From: Nocardioides thalensis
GTDB taxonomy: Bacteria > Actinomycetota > Actinomycetes > Propionibacteriales > Nocardioidaceae
Direction of reading: 5' to 3'
NCBI RefSeq assembly: GCF_013410655.1
Contig: NZ_JACCFP010000001.1
Coordinates: 1,302,001-1,366,000, forward strand
Length of the DNA stretch: 64,000 nucleotides
In this document: piece after piece, positions 1-7,640 of the stretch
Position numbering within the stretch: the first letter of the stretch is position 1
Layout: each line of letters starts with the position of its first letter
Program-made: the position numbers and the translations under genes
Notes under the pieces: model-generated
The model's input: the letters and a program-made list of their open reading frames with translations, nothing else
Told to the model about the DNA's origin: nothing
Databases searched by the model: none

Positions 1-2475
1 GGCGGCCAGAAGAAGTCGGCCGGCCAGAAGCCGAAGCAGGCCAAGGGCGACGCCGCGGACAGCGACGAGGCCGAGGGCGACCAGCCCGATCAGGCCGACG
101 GCGACCAGGGCGAGGAGTCCGGCGAGGGCGGCGAGGGAGGGGGCTCGTCCTCCGGCCGGCGCCGTCGGCGCCGCGGCGGCCGCCGTCGCCGGAAGCCGGG
201 CTCGGGCAACGGCGGGGCCGACAACGGCGACGACGCCGACGACGAGGGCTCCGACGGCGAGCAGGGTGATGCGGAGGACGCGGACGCCGTACCTGCCGAC
301 GACGAGAAGGCCGACGGCGATCCGCGCGACGGCGACGGGCAGGGCCAGGGCGGCTCCTCCTCGTCCCGCCGGCGCCGCCGCCGTCGTCGCGAGGGCGAGG
401 CCGGTGACTCCGGCGGCGACGACCCCAACACCGTCACCCGGGTGCGCAAGGCGCGCTCGCCCGAGGACGAGATCACGGCCGTGTCCGGCTCGACGCGGCT
501 CGAGGCCAAGAAGCAGCGCCGCCGCGAGGGCCGCGAGGCCGGCCGGCGCCGCGCGCCCATCGTCAGCGAGGCCGAGTTCCTCGCCCGCCGCGAGTCCGTC
601 GACCGGGTGATGGTCGTCCGGCAGCGCAAGGACCTCACCCAGATCGGCGTCCTCGAGGACAAGGTGCTCGTGGAGCACTACGTCGCCCGCGAGTCGCAGA
701 CGTCGCTGATCGGCAACGTCTACCTCGGCCGCGTGCAGAACGTGCTGCCCTCGATGGAGGCCGCGTTCGTCGACATCGGCAAGGGCCGCAACGCCGTTCT
801 CTACGCCGGCGAGGTCAACTGGTCGGCGCTGGGCCACAAGGAGGGCACCCCGCGCAAGATCGAGTCGGTGCTCCAGTCGGGCCAGCCGATCCTCGTGCAG
901 GTCACCAAGGACCCGATCGGCCACAAGGGCGCCCGGCTCACCAGCCAGGTCAGCCTGGCCGGACGCTTCCTCGTCTACGTGCCCGACGGCACCACCAGCG
1001 GCATCTCCCGCAAGCTGCCCGACACCGAGCGGGCCCGCCTGAAGTCGCTGCTCAAGGAGATCGTCCCCGAGTCGGCGGGCGTCATCGTGCGCACCGCGGC
1101 CGAGGGCGCCTCCGAGGAGGAGCTCACCCGCGACGTCGAGCGGCTCAAGGCCCGCTGGGAGGACATCGAGAAGAAGGTCGCCAAGGGCAACGCGCCGCAG
1201 CTGCTCTACGGCGAGCCCGACCTCACCCTCAAGGTGGTCCGCGACCTCTTCACCGAGGACTTCAGCAAGCTCGTCATCCAGGGCGACGAGGTCTGGGACA
1301 CCGTGAGCGAGTACGTCGGGCAGGTCGCCCCCGACCTGGCCGACCGGCTCGAGAAGTTCGACACCGAGGGCGGGGCCGACGTGTTCGGCGCCTACCGCGT
1401 CGACGAGCAGATCGCCAAGGGCCTCGACCGCAAGGTCTGGCTGCCGTCCGGCGGGTCGCTGATCATCGACCGCACCGAGGCGATGACGGTGGTCGACGTC
1501 AACACCGGCAAGTTCACCGGCTCCGGCGGCAACCTCGAGGAGACCGTCACCAAGAACAACCTCGAGGCGGCCGAGGAGATCGTGCGCCAGCTCCGGCTGC
1601 GCGACATCGGCGGCATCATCGTCGTCGACTTCATCGACATGGTGCTCGAGTCCAACCGCGACCTGGTGCTGCGGCGCCTCGTCGAGTGCCTGGGTCGCGA
1701 CCGCACCCGTCACCAGGTCGCCGAGGTCACCTCGCTCGGCCTGGTCCAGATGACGCGCAAGCGCATCGGGACCGGCCTGCTCGAGGCGTTCAGCGAGAAC
1801 TGCTCGCACTGCCAGGGCCGGGGCCTGATCGTCCACGACCTGCCCGTCGCACCGCGCGGTGGCGGCAGTGGCAACGACGACGACGCCCGGCGCTCGCGCC
1901 GGCGTCGGGGCAAGGGCCAGTCCGACGGCGACAACGGCTCGCAGGGCGCGCCGGCCGCGTCGAAGGCCGTCCCCTCGCCGAAGGACGTCGCCGCGATGGC
2001 GAAGCCGCCCGCCGCCGAGGAGGAGGGCGCCGAGGGCCAGGTCGAGCCGGTCGTCGCCGACGTGGTCGAGAGCGTCGAGGCCGAGACCGAGGTGCCGGAC
2101 GTCAAGCCCGAGGCCGGCGCCGAGGCAGGTGCCGAGGCCGGCGTCATCCCGCCGACCCCGGAGCCCGACCCGGTGCCGACGCCCGAGCCCGTGCCGACTC
2201 CCGAGCCCGAGCCGACGCCCGAGCCCGAGCCGACCCCGGAGCCCGAGCCGACCCCGGAGCCGGCCCCGCCCGCCCCGCCGACCGTCGTCACCCGGACCCG
2301 GCGCCGGGCGGCGAGCCGCCCTGCCGGACCGCCCGCGCCGGCCGCCGAGAGCGCGACCGACGCGGCTCCGGAGCCGCCGCAGGAGCCGGCGGACGCCGTA
2401 CCCGCGGCGGACCAGGGCGAGGAGCCTCACGTCGAGCACGTGCCCATCAAGAAGAAGGGCGCCCGCAAGCGCTGA
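1..2475 (+). CDS. rne: Ribonuclease E/G (Rne/Rng family), 3' part, 5' end outside window
   Basis: The frame is open from base 1, so the start lies upstream; 824 residues are visible. RNase E/G is a single-strand endoribonuclease for mRNA turnover and rRNA maturation. The first ~200 residues are low complexity, alternating acidic stretches with poly-Arg blocks (SSSGRRRRRR, SSSSRRRRRRRR). The catalytic region starts near residue 203 (MVVRQRKD). An S1 domain follows (VYLGRVQNVLPSMEAAF, ~240-265), then the metal-binding aspartate segments VDVNTGKFTG (~498) and VVDFIDM (~542), and the Zn-link CSHC (601, 604). The C-terminus is disordered, with PEP/PTPEPE repeats (bases ~2155-2270) and a basic end. 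Central catalytic core with extensions on both sides is the actinobacterial layout. Family sure; rne rather than rng is by convention. Confidence 0.95.
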   Translation, partial: GGQKKSAGQKPKQAKGDAADSDEAEGDQPDQADGDQGEESGEGGEGGGSSSGRRRRRRGGRRRRKPGSGNGGADNGDDADDEGSDGEQGDAEDADAVPADDEKADGDPRDGDGQGQGGSSSSRRRRRRRREGEAGDSGGDDPNTVTRVRKARSPEDEITAVSGSTRLEAKKQRRREGREAGRRRAPIVSEAEFLARRESVDRVMVVRQRKDLTQIGVLEDKVLVEHYVARESQTSLIGNVYLGRVQNVLPSMEAAFVDIGKGRNAVLYAGEVNWSALGHKEGTPRKIESVLQSGQPILVQVTKDPIGHKGARLTSQVSLAGRFLVYVPDGTTSGISRKLPDTERARLKSLLKEIVPESAGVIVRTAAEGASEEELTRDVERLKARWEDIEKKVAKGNAPQLLYGEPDLTLKVVRDLFTEDFSKLVIQGDEVWDTVSEYVGQVAPDLADRLEKFDTEGGADVFGAYRVDEQIAKGLDRKVWLPSGGSLIIDRTEAMTVVDVNTGKFTGSGGNLEETVTKNNLEAAEEIVRQLRLRDIGGIIVVDFIDMVLESNRDLVLRRLVECLGRDRTRHQVAEVTSLGLVQMTRKRIGTGLLEAFSENCSHCQGRGLIVHDLPVAPRGGGSGNDDDARRSRRRRGKGQSDGDNGSQGAPAASKAVPSPKDVAAMAKPPAAEEEGAEGQVEPVVADVVESVEAETEVPDVKPEAGAEAGAEAGVIPPTPEPDPVPTPEPVPTPEPEPTPEPEPTPEPEPTPEPAPPAPPTVVTRTRRRAASRPAGPPAPAAESATDAAPEPPQEPADAVPAADQGEEPHVEHVPIKKKGARKR

Positions 2476-2476
2476 T

Positions 2477-2497
2477 CGGCGCCCGGACGGGGCGCCG
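2477..2497 (+). terminator. Hairpin after rne, terminator candidate
   Basis: A perfect 8-bp stem (CGGCGCCC / GGGCGCCG) with a 5-nt loop starts one base after the rne stop. There is no T-tract, so it could be a GC-type terminator or an mRNA 3'-end stabiliser. Confidence 0.4.
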
Positions 2498-2502
2498 CCG
2501 AA

Positions 2503-2531
2503 TTGCTGTCGGTGGCGCCCGCCCGTACTAT
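2503..2531 (+). promoter_or_regulatory. Promoter candidate for rplU-rpmA
   Basis: TTGCTG (2503-2508), a 17-bp spacer and TACTAT (2526-2531) form a good sigma-70-type promoter. It predicts an rplU leader of about 115 nt. The rest of the 2476-2652 gap shows no ORF. Confidence 0.55.
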
Positions 2532-2652
2532 TGAACGTCGGTGCGCTCCGGTGCGCCTTTCTGCCTGGCATCGTGGTCCGGGTCCCTCACGGGAGTCGGA
2601 CCGTCGTGTGCCGCAGACCAAAGCTCAAGGAAACCAGACGGAGGAGACCGCG

Positions 2653-2955
2653 GTGTACGCGATCGTGCGCGCAGGCGCGAAGCAGCAGAAGGTCGCTGTC
2701 GGCGACGTCATCGAGATCGACAAGGTCTCCACGGCGGTCGGCGACACCTTGACCCTGCCCGTGGTCATGACCGTCGACGGCGACAAGGTCACCACGACCG
2801 GTCTGGACAAGGCGGGCGTGACGGTCGAGGTCCTCGGCGCGACCAAGGGCCCGAAGATCGTCATCCAGAAGTACAAGAACAAGACCGGTTACAAGAAGCG
2901 CCAGGGTCACCGCCAGAAGTACACCCAGGTCAAGGTCACCGACATCACGCTCTGA
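2653..2955 (+). CDS. rplU: 50S ribosomal protein L21
   Basis: This 100-residue protein is the usual L21 length and begins with the family N-terminus [18 protein letters not shown]21 binds 23S rRNA domain VI, next to L20, in the large subunit. The C-terminus has the basic [16 protein letters not shown] segment typical of L21. The GTG at 2653 is chosen because L21 begins at this point and GGAGGAG (from 2640) lies at Shine-Dalgarno distance; a longer reading upstream has no family similarity. rpmA follows after 35 bp, the near-universal L21-L27 pair. Confidence 0.98.
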   Translation: MYAIVRAGAKQQKVAVGDVIEIDKVSTAVGDTLTLPVVMTVDGDKVTTTGLDKAGVTVEVLGATKGPKIVIQKYKNKTGYKKRQGHRQKYTQVKVTDITL

Positions 2956-2990
2956 GTCTCGCGGCTCACTCCACCTGAAGGACTGAACAG

Positions 2991-3251
2991 ATGGCACACA
3001 AGAAGGGTGCAGCTAGCACCAAGAACGGCCGCGACTCCAACGCCCAGCGGCTCGGCGTCAAGCGGTACGGCGGCCAGGTCGTCAACGCCGGCGAGATCAT
3101 CGTCCGCCAGCGTGGCACCCACTTCCACCCGGGTTCCGGCGTCGGCCGTGGCGGCGACGACACCCTGTTCGCGCTGATCCCCGGTGCGGTCGAGTTCGGC
3201 AAGAAGCGCGGCCGCAAGGTCGTCAACATCGTCCCGGGCGACGTCAACTGA
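2991..3251 (+). CDS. rpmA: 50S ribosomal protein L27
   Basis: The 86-residue protein has the L27 signature [15 protein letters not shown] followed by [22 protein letters not shown]27 lies near the peptidyl-transferase centre, its N-terminal tail reaching toward the tRNA acceptor ends. The N-terminus starts directly with MAHKKG, with no Firmicutes-style cleavable extension. It is co-transcribed with rplU, and a strong hairpin sits just downstream, before obg. Confidence 0.98.
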   Translation: MAHKKGAASTKNGRDSNAQRLGVKRYGGQVVNAGEIIVRQRGTHFHPGSGVGRGGDDTLFALIPGAVEFGKKRGRKVVNIVPGDVN

Positions 3252-3271
3252 CGTTCCCCCAGCGACTCGTG

Positions 3272-3298
3272 GAAGGGCGTCCCTCTGGGACGCCCTTC
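3272..3298 (+). terminator. Strong hairpin between rpmA and obg
   Basis: A perfect 12-bp stem (GAAGGGCGTCCC / GGGACGCCCTTC) with a TCT loop is followed by TTCC. It lies 20 bp after the rpmA stop and 27 bp before obg, so it is either a terminator or a partial attenuator that lowers obg expression relative to L21/L27. Confidence 0.7.
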
Positions 3299-3325
3299 TT
3301 CCATTTCTCCTGAAAGACTGAACCC

Positions 3326-4927
3326 ATGGCTGTTCCCACGTTCGTCGACCGCGTCCAGCTGCACGTCGCAGCGGGCAGCGGAGGCAACGGCGTCGCGTCG
3401 GTGCACCGGGAGAAGTTCAAGCCGCTCGGCGGCCCCGACGGCGGCAACGGTGGTCCCGGCGGATCGGTGATCCTTCGGGTCGATCCCGACGTCACCACGC
3501 TCGTCGACTACCACCACAGCCCCAAGCGCAAGGCGGAGTCCGGCGGCCACGGCGCCGGCGACCACAAGAACGGCGCCCACGGCGCCGACCTCGTGCTGCC
3601 CGTCCCGTCCGGGACCGTGGTCAGCGTGCCCGGTGGCGAGGTCCTCGCCGACCTGGTCGGGCCCGGAGCGGAGCTGGTCGTCGCGCAGGGCGGGCGCGGG
3701 GGCCTCGGCAACGCGGCGCTGGCGTCGAAGAGCCGCAAGGCTCCCGGCTTCGCGCTGCTCGGCGAGCCCGGCGAGGAGCTCGAGATCGTGCTCGAGCTCA
3801 AGGTCGTCGCCGACATCGGCCTGGTCGGCTTCCCGAGCGCCGGCAAGTCGAGCCTGATCGCGTCGATCTCGCGGGCCCGGCCCAAGATCGCCGACTACCC
3901 GTTCACGACGCTCGTGCCCAACCTCGGCATGGTCACCGCCGGCGACGTCACGTTCACCGTCGCCGACGTACCCGGCCTCATCGAGGGCGCGGCCGAGGGT
4001 CGCGGCCTCGGCCACGACTTCCTGCGGCACATCGAGCGGTGCGCGGCGATCGTGCACGTGCTCGACACCGCGACCCTCGAGCCGGGGCGCAACCCGGTCG
4101 ACGACCTCGACACGATCGAGAACGAGCTGCACCGCTACGGCGGCCTCGACGACCGGCCGCGGCTGGTGGCCCTCAACAAGGTCGACGTGCCCGACGGGCG
4201 TGAGATCGGTGCGATGGTCGTCGACGAGCTGCGCGAGCGCGGCCTGCGGGTCTTCGAGATCTCCGCCGCGTCCGGCGAGGGCACCCGCGAGCTGACGTTC
4301 GCGATGGCGGAGATCGTGAAGGCCGCCCGCGCCGAGAAGGAGACCGAGGTCGAGGAGCGGATCGTGCTCCGGCCCAAGGCCGTCGGCGGCCCGGAGTTCA
4401 CCGTGACCAAGACCGGCGCCGGCTGGCGGGTGCGTGGCACCAAGCCCGAGCGCTGGGTGCGGCAGACCGACTTCAGCAACGACGAGGCCGTCGGCTTCCT
4501 CGCCGACCGCCTCAACCGGCTCGGTGTCGAGACCCGCCTGCTCGAGCTCGGGGCTGAGGAGGGTGACGCGGTGCTCATCGGCGACCCCGACGACTCCGTG
4601 GTGTTCGACTTCAAGCCCGGCATCGACGCCGGTGCCGAGAACCTGGCCCGTCGTGGTGAGGACTTCCGCTTCCAGGAGGACCGGCCCGCTGCCCAGCGGC
4701 GTCGGCAGATCCAGGAGGCGCTGCCCGAGCGGAGCGAGACCGAGACCCGCGCCGACGTGGCACGCCGGATCGACCGGCCCGACGAGTACGGTCCGCAGTC
4801 GTACGAGATCGGCTCCGAGGACGACCCGGACGTCGTGTCCGACGAGGACGCGTGGCTCGAGAACGACCCGGAGGCGGCAGCGGACACGGAGGACGGCGCG
4901 AACGACGGCGCGGAGGACCGGGGGTGA
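3326..4927 (+). CDS. obg: GTPase Obg/CgtA
   Basis: A 533-residue Obg GTPase, which acts in late 50S subunit assembly and in stress/ppGpp responses. The glycine-rich Obg fold spans residues ~4-160 ([15 protein letters not shown]). The G domain follows: G1 GFPSAGKSS (~168), G3 DVPGLIEGA (~213), G4 NKVD (~284). An OCT domain lies at ~345-425, and a long acidic tail ([19 protein letters not shown]) ends the protein, as in actinobacteria. The ATG at 3326 gives the canonical [10 protein letters not shown] start. The stop overlaps the proB GTG (GTGA), implying translational coupling. Confidence 0.97.
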   Translation: MAVPTFVDRVQLHVAAGSGGNGVASVHREKFKPLGGPDGGNGGPGGSVILRVDPDVTTLVDYHHSPKRKAESGGHGAGDHKNGAHGADLVLPVPSGTVVSVPGGEVLADLVGPGAELVVAQGGRGGLGNAALASKSRKAPGFALLGEPGEELEIVLELKVVADIGLVGFPSAGKSSLIASISRARPKIADYPFTTLVPNLGMVTAGDVTFTVADVPGLIEGAAEGRGLGHDFLRHIERCAAIVHVLDTATLEPGRNPVDDLDTIENELHRYGGLDDRPRLVALNKVDVPDGREIGAMVVDELRERGLRVFEISAASGEGTRELTFAMAEIVKAARAEKETEVEERIVLRPKAVGGPEFTVTKTGAGWRVRGTKPERWVRQTDFSNDEAVGFLADRLNRLGVETRLLELGAEEGDAVLIGDPDDSVVFDFKPGIDAGAENLARRGEDFRFQEDRPAAQRRRQIQEALPERSETETRADVARRIDRPDEYGPQSYEIGSEDDPDVVSDEDAWLENDPEAAADTEDGANDGAEDRG

Positions 4928-6039
4928 CCAGCCGGGACGTCGTGACCGGCGCGCGCCGGGTCGTCGTCAAGGTCGGGTCGTCCTCGCTGACGACCGCCGC
5001 AGGCGGCATCGATCCCGCCCGCGTGAGCGCACTCGTCGACGTGCTCGCGGAGACCCGGGAGCGCGGCGCCGAGGTCGTGCTCGTCTCCTCCGGAGCGATC
5101 GCGGCCGGCCTGGCGCCGCTCGGGCTGAAGCGGCGGCCGCGCGGCCTCGCCGCCCAGCAGGCGGCGGCGTCGGTGGGCCAGGGCCTGCTCGTGCACCGCT
5201 ACACCGAGGAGCTCGCGCGACACGGGCTGGTCGCGGGCCAGGTCCTCCTGACGCTCGACGACGTCACCCGCCGCTCGCACTACCGCAACGCCCACCAGAC
5301 GGTGACCAAGCTGCTCGAGCTCGGCGTGCTGCCGATCGTCAACGAGAACGACACCGTCGCCACCACCGAGATCCGCTTCGGCGACAACGACAGGCTCGCC
5401 GCGCTGGTGGCCCACCTGGTGCACGCCGACCTGCTGCTCCTGCTGTCCGACGTCGACGGCCTGTACGACGGACCGCCCTCCCGTGCCGGCGCGAGGCTCG
5501 TCAGCGACGTGCGCGGCGAGGCGGACCTCGCCGGCATCTCCATCGGCTCCGCGGGATCGGCCGGCGTCGGCACCGGCGGCATGGTCACCAAGATCGAGGC
5601 CGCGTCGATCGCCACCGAGTCCGGCATCCCGGTCGTGCTGACGTCCGCCGCCAACGCGGCGACCGCGCTCGCCGGCGAGGCCGTCGGGACGCTCTTCCAC
5701 GCCACCGGCAAGCGTCGGCCGACCCGGCTGCTGTGGCTGCGTCACGCGACGGAGTCCAAGGGAGCCGTCACGCTCGACGCGGGCGCCGTACGCGCCGTCG
5801 TGGACCGGCGCGCCTCGCTGCTCGCCGCCGGGATCACCGGCGTGAAGGGCGAGTTCACCGCCGGCGACCCGATCGACCTGCTCGCGCCCGACGGTGTCGC
5901 GGTGGGCCGGGGCCTGGTGAACTTCGACGCCGGCGAGCTGCCGGCGCTGCTCGGCCGCTCGTCGAAGGAGCTCAAGAAGGAGCTCGGCGCGGCCTACGAG
6001 CGCGAGGTCATCCACCGGGACGACCTCGTCCTGCTGTGA
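4924..6039 (+). CDS. proB: Glutamate 5-kinase
   Basis: Glutamate 5-kinase makes gamma-glutamyl phosphate, the first committed step of proline synthesis. The 371-residue protein has the amino-acid-kinase domain ([11 protein letters not shown] at the N-terminus, [17 protein letters not shown]-like [18 protein letters not shown], and the GTGGMVTKI loop near residue 217) and a C-terminal PUA domain (~275-365). The GTG at 4924 overlaps the obg stop by 4 bp and places the kinase motif at the usual distance; the frame extends upstream inside obg but that part is unlike ProB. proA is not in the window. Confidence 0.96.
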   Translation: MTSRDVVTGARRVVVKVGSSSLTTAAGGIDPARVSALVDVLAETRERGAEVVLVSSGAIAAGLAPLGLKRRPRGLAAQQAAASVGQGLLVHRYTEELARHGLVAGQVLLTLDDVTRRSHYRNAHQTVTKLLELGVLPIVNENDTVATTEIRFGDNDRLAALVAHLVHADLLLLLSDVDGLYDGPPSRAGARLVSDVRGEADLAGISIGSAGSAGVGTGGMVTKIEAASIATESGIPVVLTSAANAATALAGEAVGTLFHATGKRRPTRLLWLRHATESKGAVTLDAGAVRAVVDRRASLLAAGITGVKGEFTAGDPIDLLAPDGVAVGRGLVNFDAGELPALLGRSSKELKKELGAAYEREVIHRDDLVLL

Positions 6040-6047
6040 AGTCCACC

Positions 6048-6053
6048 TAGGAT
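6048..6053 (+). promoter_or_regulatory. -10 element for a leaderless transcript
   Basis: TAGGAT ends 7 nt before the ATG at 6061, which has no Shine-Dalgarno sequence. This spacing predicts transcription starting at or next to the A of ATG. Confidence 0.5.
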
Positions 6054-6060
6054 CTCGCGC

Positions 6061-6648
6061 ATGACGCGCCTGCGGATCCTTGTCCTCGCCCTGCTCGCCA
6101 CGGTCTTCGTGGCAGCAGGCGGCCCTCCGGCCCACGGAGTCGACTACGACCACGAGACCTCCTACTCATGCACGTCGGCCTACGGCGGCGGCACTGCCGC
6201 GGGTGTCGTCTCGGTGGGCCTGCCGAAGCGAGTGCAGGCCGGGGAGCGACTTCGCGCGCGCCCGATCGAGGTCACGATCGTCGTCCCGTCGGACCTCGTC
6301 GACACCCTGCGCGAGAACGACGTCGACTCGATCGAGGGCACCAGCGATGACGCGACCTATCGCCTGAAGAAGCGCGGTACGAAGGCGATCGTCAAGCCGA
6401 TCAACGATCTGGTCGTACCCGAGACGGCGGTCCCCGCCGAAGGCGATATGACGCTCATCGGCACGGGGACCGCTTCCGGCCACACGTTCAGGCGAGCCGG
6501 TCTCTACAGCGTGCTCGTCCCGAAGGCGTTCACCGCCGACGGGACCGCCCACGGTGTTCCGATCGTCGGGGACCTCGACTTCACGATGTCGTGCGCTCTG
6601 GCGTCCGGCGCGCCCGCCAAGATCGCCTCGCTCCGCGTCGTCCGCTGA
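6061..6648 (+). CDS. Secreted protein of unknown function
   Basis: This 195-residue protein has a clear signal peptide (hydrophobic core LVLALLATVFVAAGG, cleavage probably after AHG). The mature part is predicted to be beta-rich, with two cysteines (SYSCTS and TMSCAL) spaced like a disulfide between first and last strands. It weakly resembles actinobacterial secreted beta-sandwich proteins of the DUF6801 type; that link is from memory. It sits just after proB but with its own leaderless promoter, so probably not in that operon. The end overlaps the first codons proposed for the next gene. Confidence 0.75.
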   Translation: MTRLRILVLALLATVFVAAGGPPAHGVDYDHETSYSCTSAYGGGTAAGVVSVGLPKRVQAGERLRARPIEVTIVVPSDLVDTLRENDVDSIEGTSDDATYRLKKRGTKAIVKPINDLVVPETAVPAEGDMTLIGTGTASGHTFRRAGLYSVLVPKAFTADGTAHGVPIVGDLDFTMSCALASGAPAKIASLRVVR

Positions 6649-7625
6649 ACCCGCGAACGCTCCTCCGGCCGGCGCTGGGCGTCGTCGCCGCGCTCCTCGC
6701 CTTGCCCGCGGTCGCTCTGACCGTCGCCCGCCTGATCGGGAGCAGCGACGAGAACTTGGCGATCGCCCAGGCGTTCGCGCCGTGGGGCGTCCCGCTGTAC
6801 GTCGCGGCGCTCGCGATCCTCGGGGCCCTGCTGGGACGGCGTGCGACGGTCGGGCCGCGCCGGAGGCCGGTGGCTGCGGCTTGCCTCGTGCTGGTGACGG
6901 GCCTCGCGCTGCACCTGTGGTGGCTCGCGCCCTCGCTGGTCGGCTCGGCCCCGCCGGCCGCCGACGGCGCCCCGCGGCTCACGGTGATGTCCACCAACAT
7001 CCTGCTGGGTCAGGCCGACACCGAGGACGTGCTCGGCGAGGTGGTGGACCGCGACGTCGACCTGCTCTTCGTCCAGGAGATCACCGCCGAGGCGCTGGCG
7101 CGGCTGGAGGAAGGCGGGATCGGCGACCTGCTGCCGCATCGCGCCGGCGAGCCGAAGCCCGGCGCGACCGGCACCATGGTCTTCTCGCGGACGCCGATCA
7201 CCGACGTCGCTCCGATCGCCACCGGCACGGACTCGTGGGTGCTCAGCACCGCCGGCCTCCGCACGATCGCTGTGCACCCGGCGTACCCGCTGCACGACGA
7301 GTGGGGTGCGGAGCAGGAGCTGCTCCGGGAGGTGATCGAGGCCGAGGACCCCGACCTGGTGGTGGGTGACTTCAACTCGGGCCACGACCACGCGCCGTTC
7401 CGGGCGATCCTCGACACCGGGCTGCGCGACGCCGCGGAGCTGGTCGGCGCCGGGTGGCAGCCCACCTGGCCGGTGGGAGGGTTCCGCGGCATCCCGATCC
7501 CCACGAGCGTCGCGATCGACCACGTCCTCGTGGGGGAGCGGCTGACCGCGCTCAGCACCGAGACGACCGAGATCGACGGCGCGGACCACCTGGCCCTGGT
7601 CGCTGAGGTCGCCGAGCGCGACTGA
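6591..7625 (+). CDS. Membrane-anchored endonuclease/exonuclease/phosphatase family protein
   Basis: The 344-residue protein has two or three N-terminal membrane segments (VVAALLALPAVALTVARL; VPLYVAALAILGALLG; ACLVLVTGLALHLWWLAP) and then an extracytoplasmic EEP (DNase I-like) domain. The domain shows STNILLGQAD, VQEIT (metal Glu), VVGDFNSGHDH (catalytic Asp/Asn) and the final IDHVLV and ADHLALVAEV. These residues suggest an active Mg-dependent phosphodiesterase or phosphatase; the substrate is unknown. Start is uncertain: GTG 6591 overlaps the preceding gene by 58 bp, while an initiation at the preceding stop (CTG 6645) would still keep the first membrane segment. Confidence 0.85.
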   Translation: MRSGVRRARQDRLAPRRPLNPRTLLRPALGVVAALLALPAVALTVARLIGSSDENLAIAQAFAPWGVPLYVAALAILGALLGRRATVGPRRRPVAAACLVLVTGLALHLWWLAPSLVGSAPPAADGAPRLTVMSTNILLGQADTEDVLGEVVDRDVDLLFVQEITAEALARLEEGGIGDLLPHRAGEPKPGATGTMVFSRTPITDVAPIATGTDSWVLSTAGLRTIAVHPAYPLHDEWGAEQELLREVIEAEDPDLVVGDFNSGHDHAPFRAILDTGLRDAAELVGAGWQPTWPVGGFRGIPIPTSVAIDHVLVGERLTALSTETTEIDGADHLALVAEVAERD

Positions 7626-7640
7626 CCGGCCCGAGGCCGA

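Noticed and set aside
2155..2270. PEP-CTERM or sortase sorting signal in the RNase E/G tail
   Set aside because: The PEP/PTPEPE run lies in a cytoplasmic enzyme with no signal peptide or C-terminal helix; it is a disordered repeat.
4135..6153. 672-codon minus-strand frame across obg and proB
   Set aside because: Antisense to two well-supported housekeeping genes and without any family motif.
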